Source: Siphlonurus alternatus
Lineage: Eukaryota; Arthropoda; Insecta; Ephemeroptera; Siphlonuridae
Reading direction: 5' to 3'
Length of the DNA stretch: 64,000 nt
Assembly (NCBI GenBank): GCA_949825025.1
Contig: OX463778.1
Coordinates: 40,687,194-40,751,193, forward strand
Shown here: in pieces, positions 63,631-64,000 of the stretch
Numbering within the stretch: position 1 is the stretch's first letter
Layout of the letters: the number at the start of each line of letters is the position of its first letter
Program-made: the position numbers and the translations under genes
Notes under the pieces: generated by a model
Told to the model about the DNA's origin: nothing
What the model saw: the letters and a program-made list of their open reading frames with translations, nothing else
Database searches by the model: none

Positions 63631-64000
63631 TACTTAACATAATATAATAATAATAATGTTATTCATGATCACATTATATATTAAGTAATATATTGTTTTT
63701 GTATGTATATCAACTTAATACTATATGAATATGATTTATTCAAGTATAATGTCATAATATTTTTAATCAAATAATAATTAAAGAGAAATAAATAAATAAA
63801 CAATTCATAATGATATCAATAATCATTCAATTTTTTGTTAATATTGTTAAAATACTGAAATTTGTTTACGCTCTTTTGTTTAAAATACATTTATAAAAGT
63901 CAAGTTAAAATAATTCAATAGTTTTTATGATTCAAGTTATTCGTTCTAACATTCCACACACAACGACACTTAAATTCTTGCCCGATAACTTTTCATTAAA
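63631..64000 (-). other. AT-rich sequence upstream of neuroligin exon (probable 5' intron)
   Basis: The stretch is very AT-rich, with ATT/AATA runs and no open frame or motif I can support. If the acceptor at 63616 is real, this is the 3' end of an intron that follows a noncoding exon outside the window. Confidence 0.5.

Overview
This is a eukaryotic, strongly A+T-rich window (roughly 70-75% A+T by eye), most likely from an insect or other arthropod. The one confident gene is the first coding exon of a neuroligin, a synaptic adhesion protein of the carboxylesterase fold, on the minus strand at 63109-63589. It has a signal peptide, a splice donor matching the AAG|GTAAGT consensus, and a likely splice acceptor just upstream of its ATG. 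The species cannot be fixed from this sequence. The protein looks arthropod-like, and the base composition with abundant CT/GA microsatellites fits AT-rich insects.

Because the exon is read right to left, everything from 63108 down to base 1 lies downstream of its donor. I recognise no second neuroligin exon there, so about 63 kb is best read as one very large first coding intron. Very large introns are usual for insect neuroligins. Sequence to the right of 63616 looks like an intron behind a noncoding 5' exon that lies outside the window.

The intron is a sea of A+T with three other components. (1) Mobile-element remnants: a family of near-perfect hairpin elements in three copies (14012-14332, 18150-18471, 40576-40883), a TTAA-flanked element (27984-28368), and three single inverted-repeat elements (4088-4311, 32796-32910, 54874-55030). 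(2) Tandem repeats: long CT/GA and AT microsatellites, a 40-48 bp minisatellite (37102-37236), a duplicated ~265 bp block (27313-27864) and a duplicated 38-40 bp unit (41413-41490). (3) More than twenty G+C-richer islands of 150-700 bp, many holding GAGA/CTCT tracts and GCTGCTG-like motifs, which are candidate regulatory DNA.

The most striking signal is the palindrome TGACGTCA, the CREB/ATF core. It occurs 17 times in 64 kb where fewer than one would be expected at this composition. Five copies sit at the inner ends of the hairpin-element arms, one lies in an 18-bp palindrome in the TTAA element, and eleven are elsewhere. One small open frame at 32090-32356 (+, 88 codons) has a coding-like composition and a good start context but no family I recognise. 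All other open frames look like chance or repeat-driven frames. There are no recognisable tRNA, rRNA or CRISPR features.
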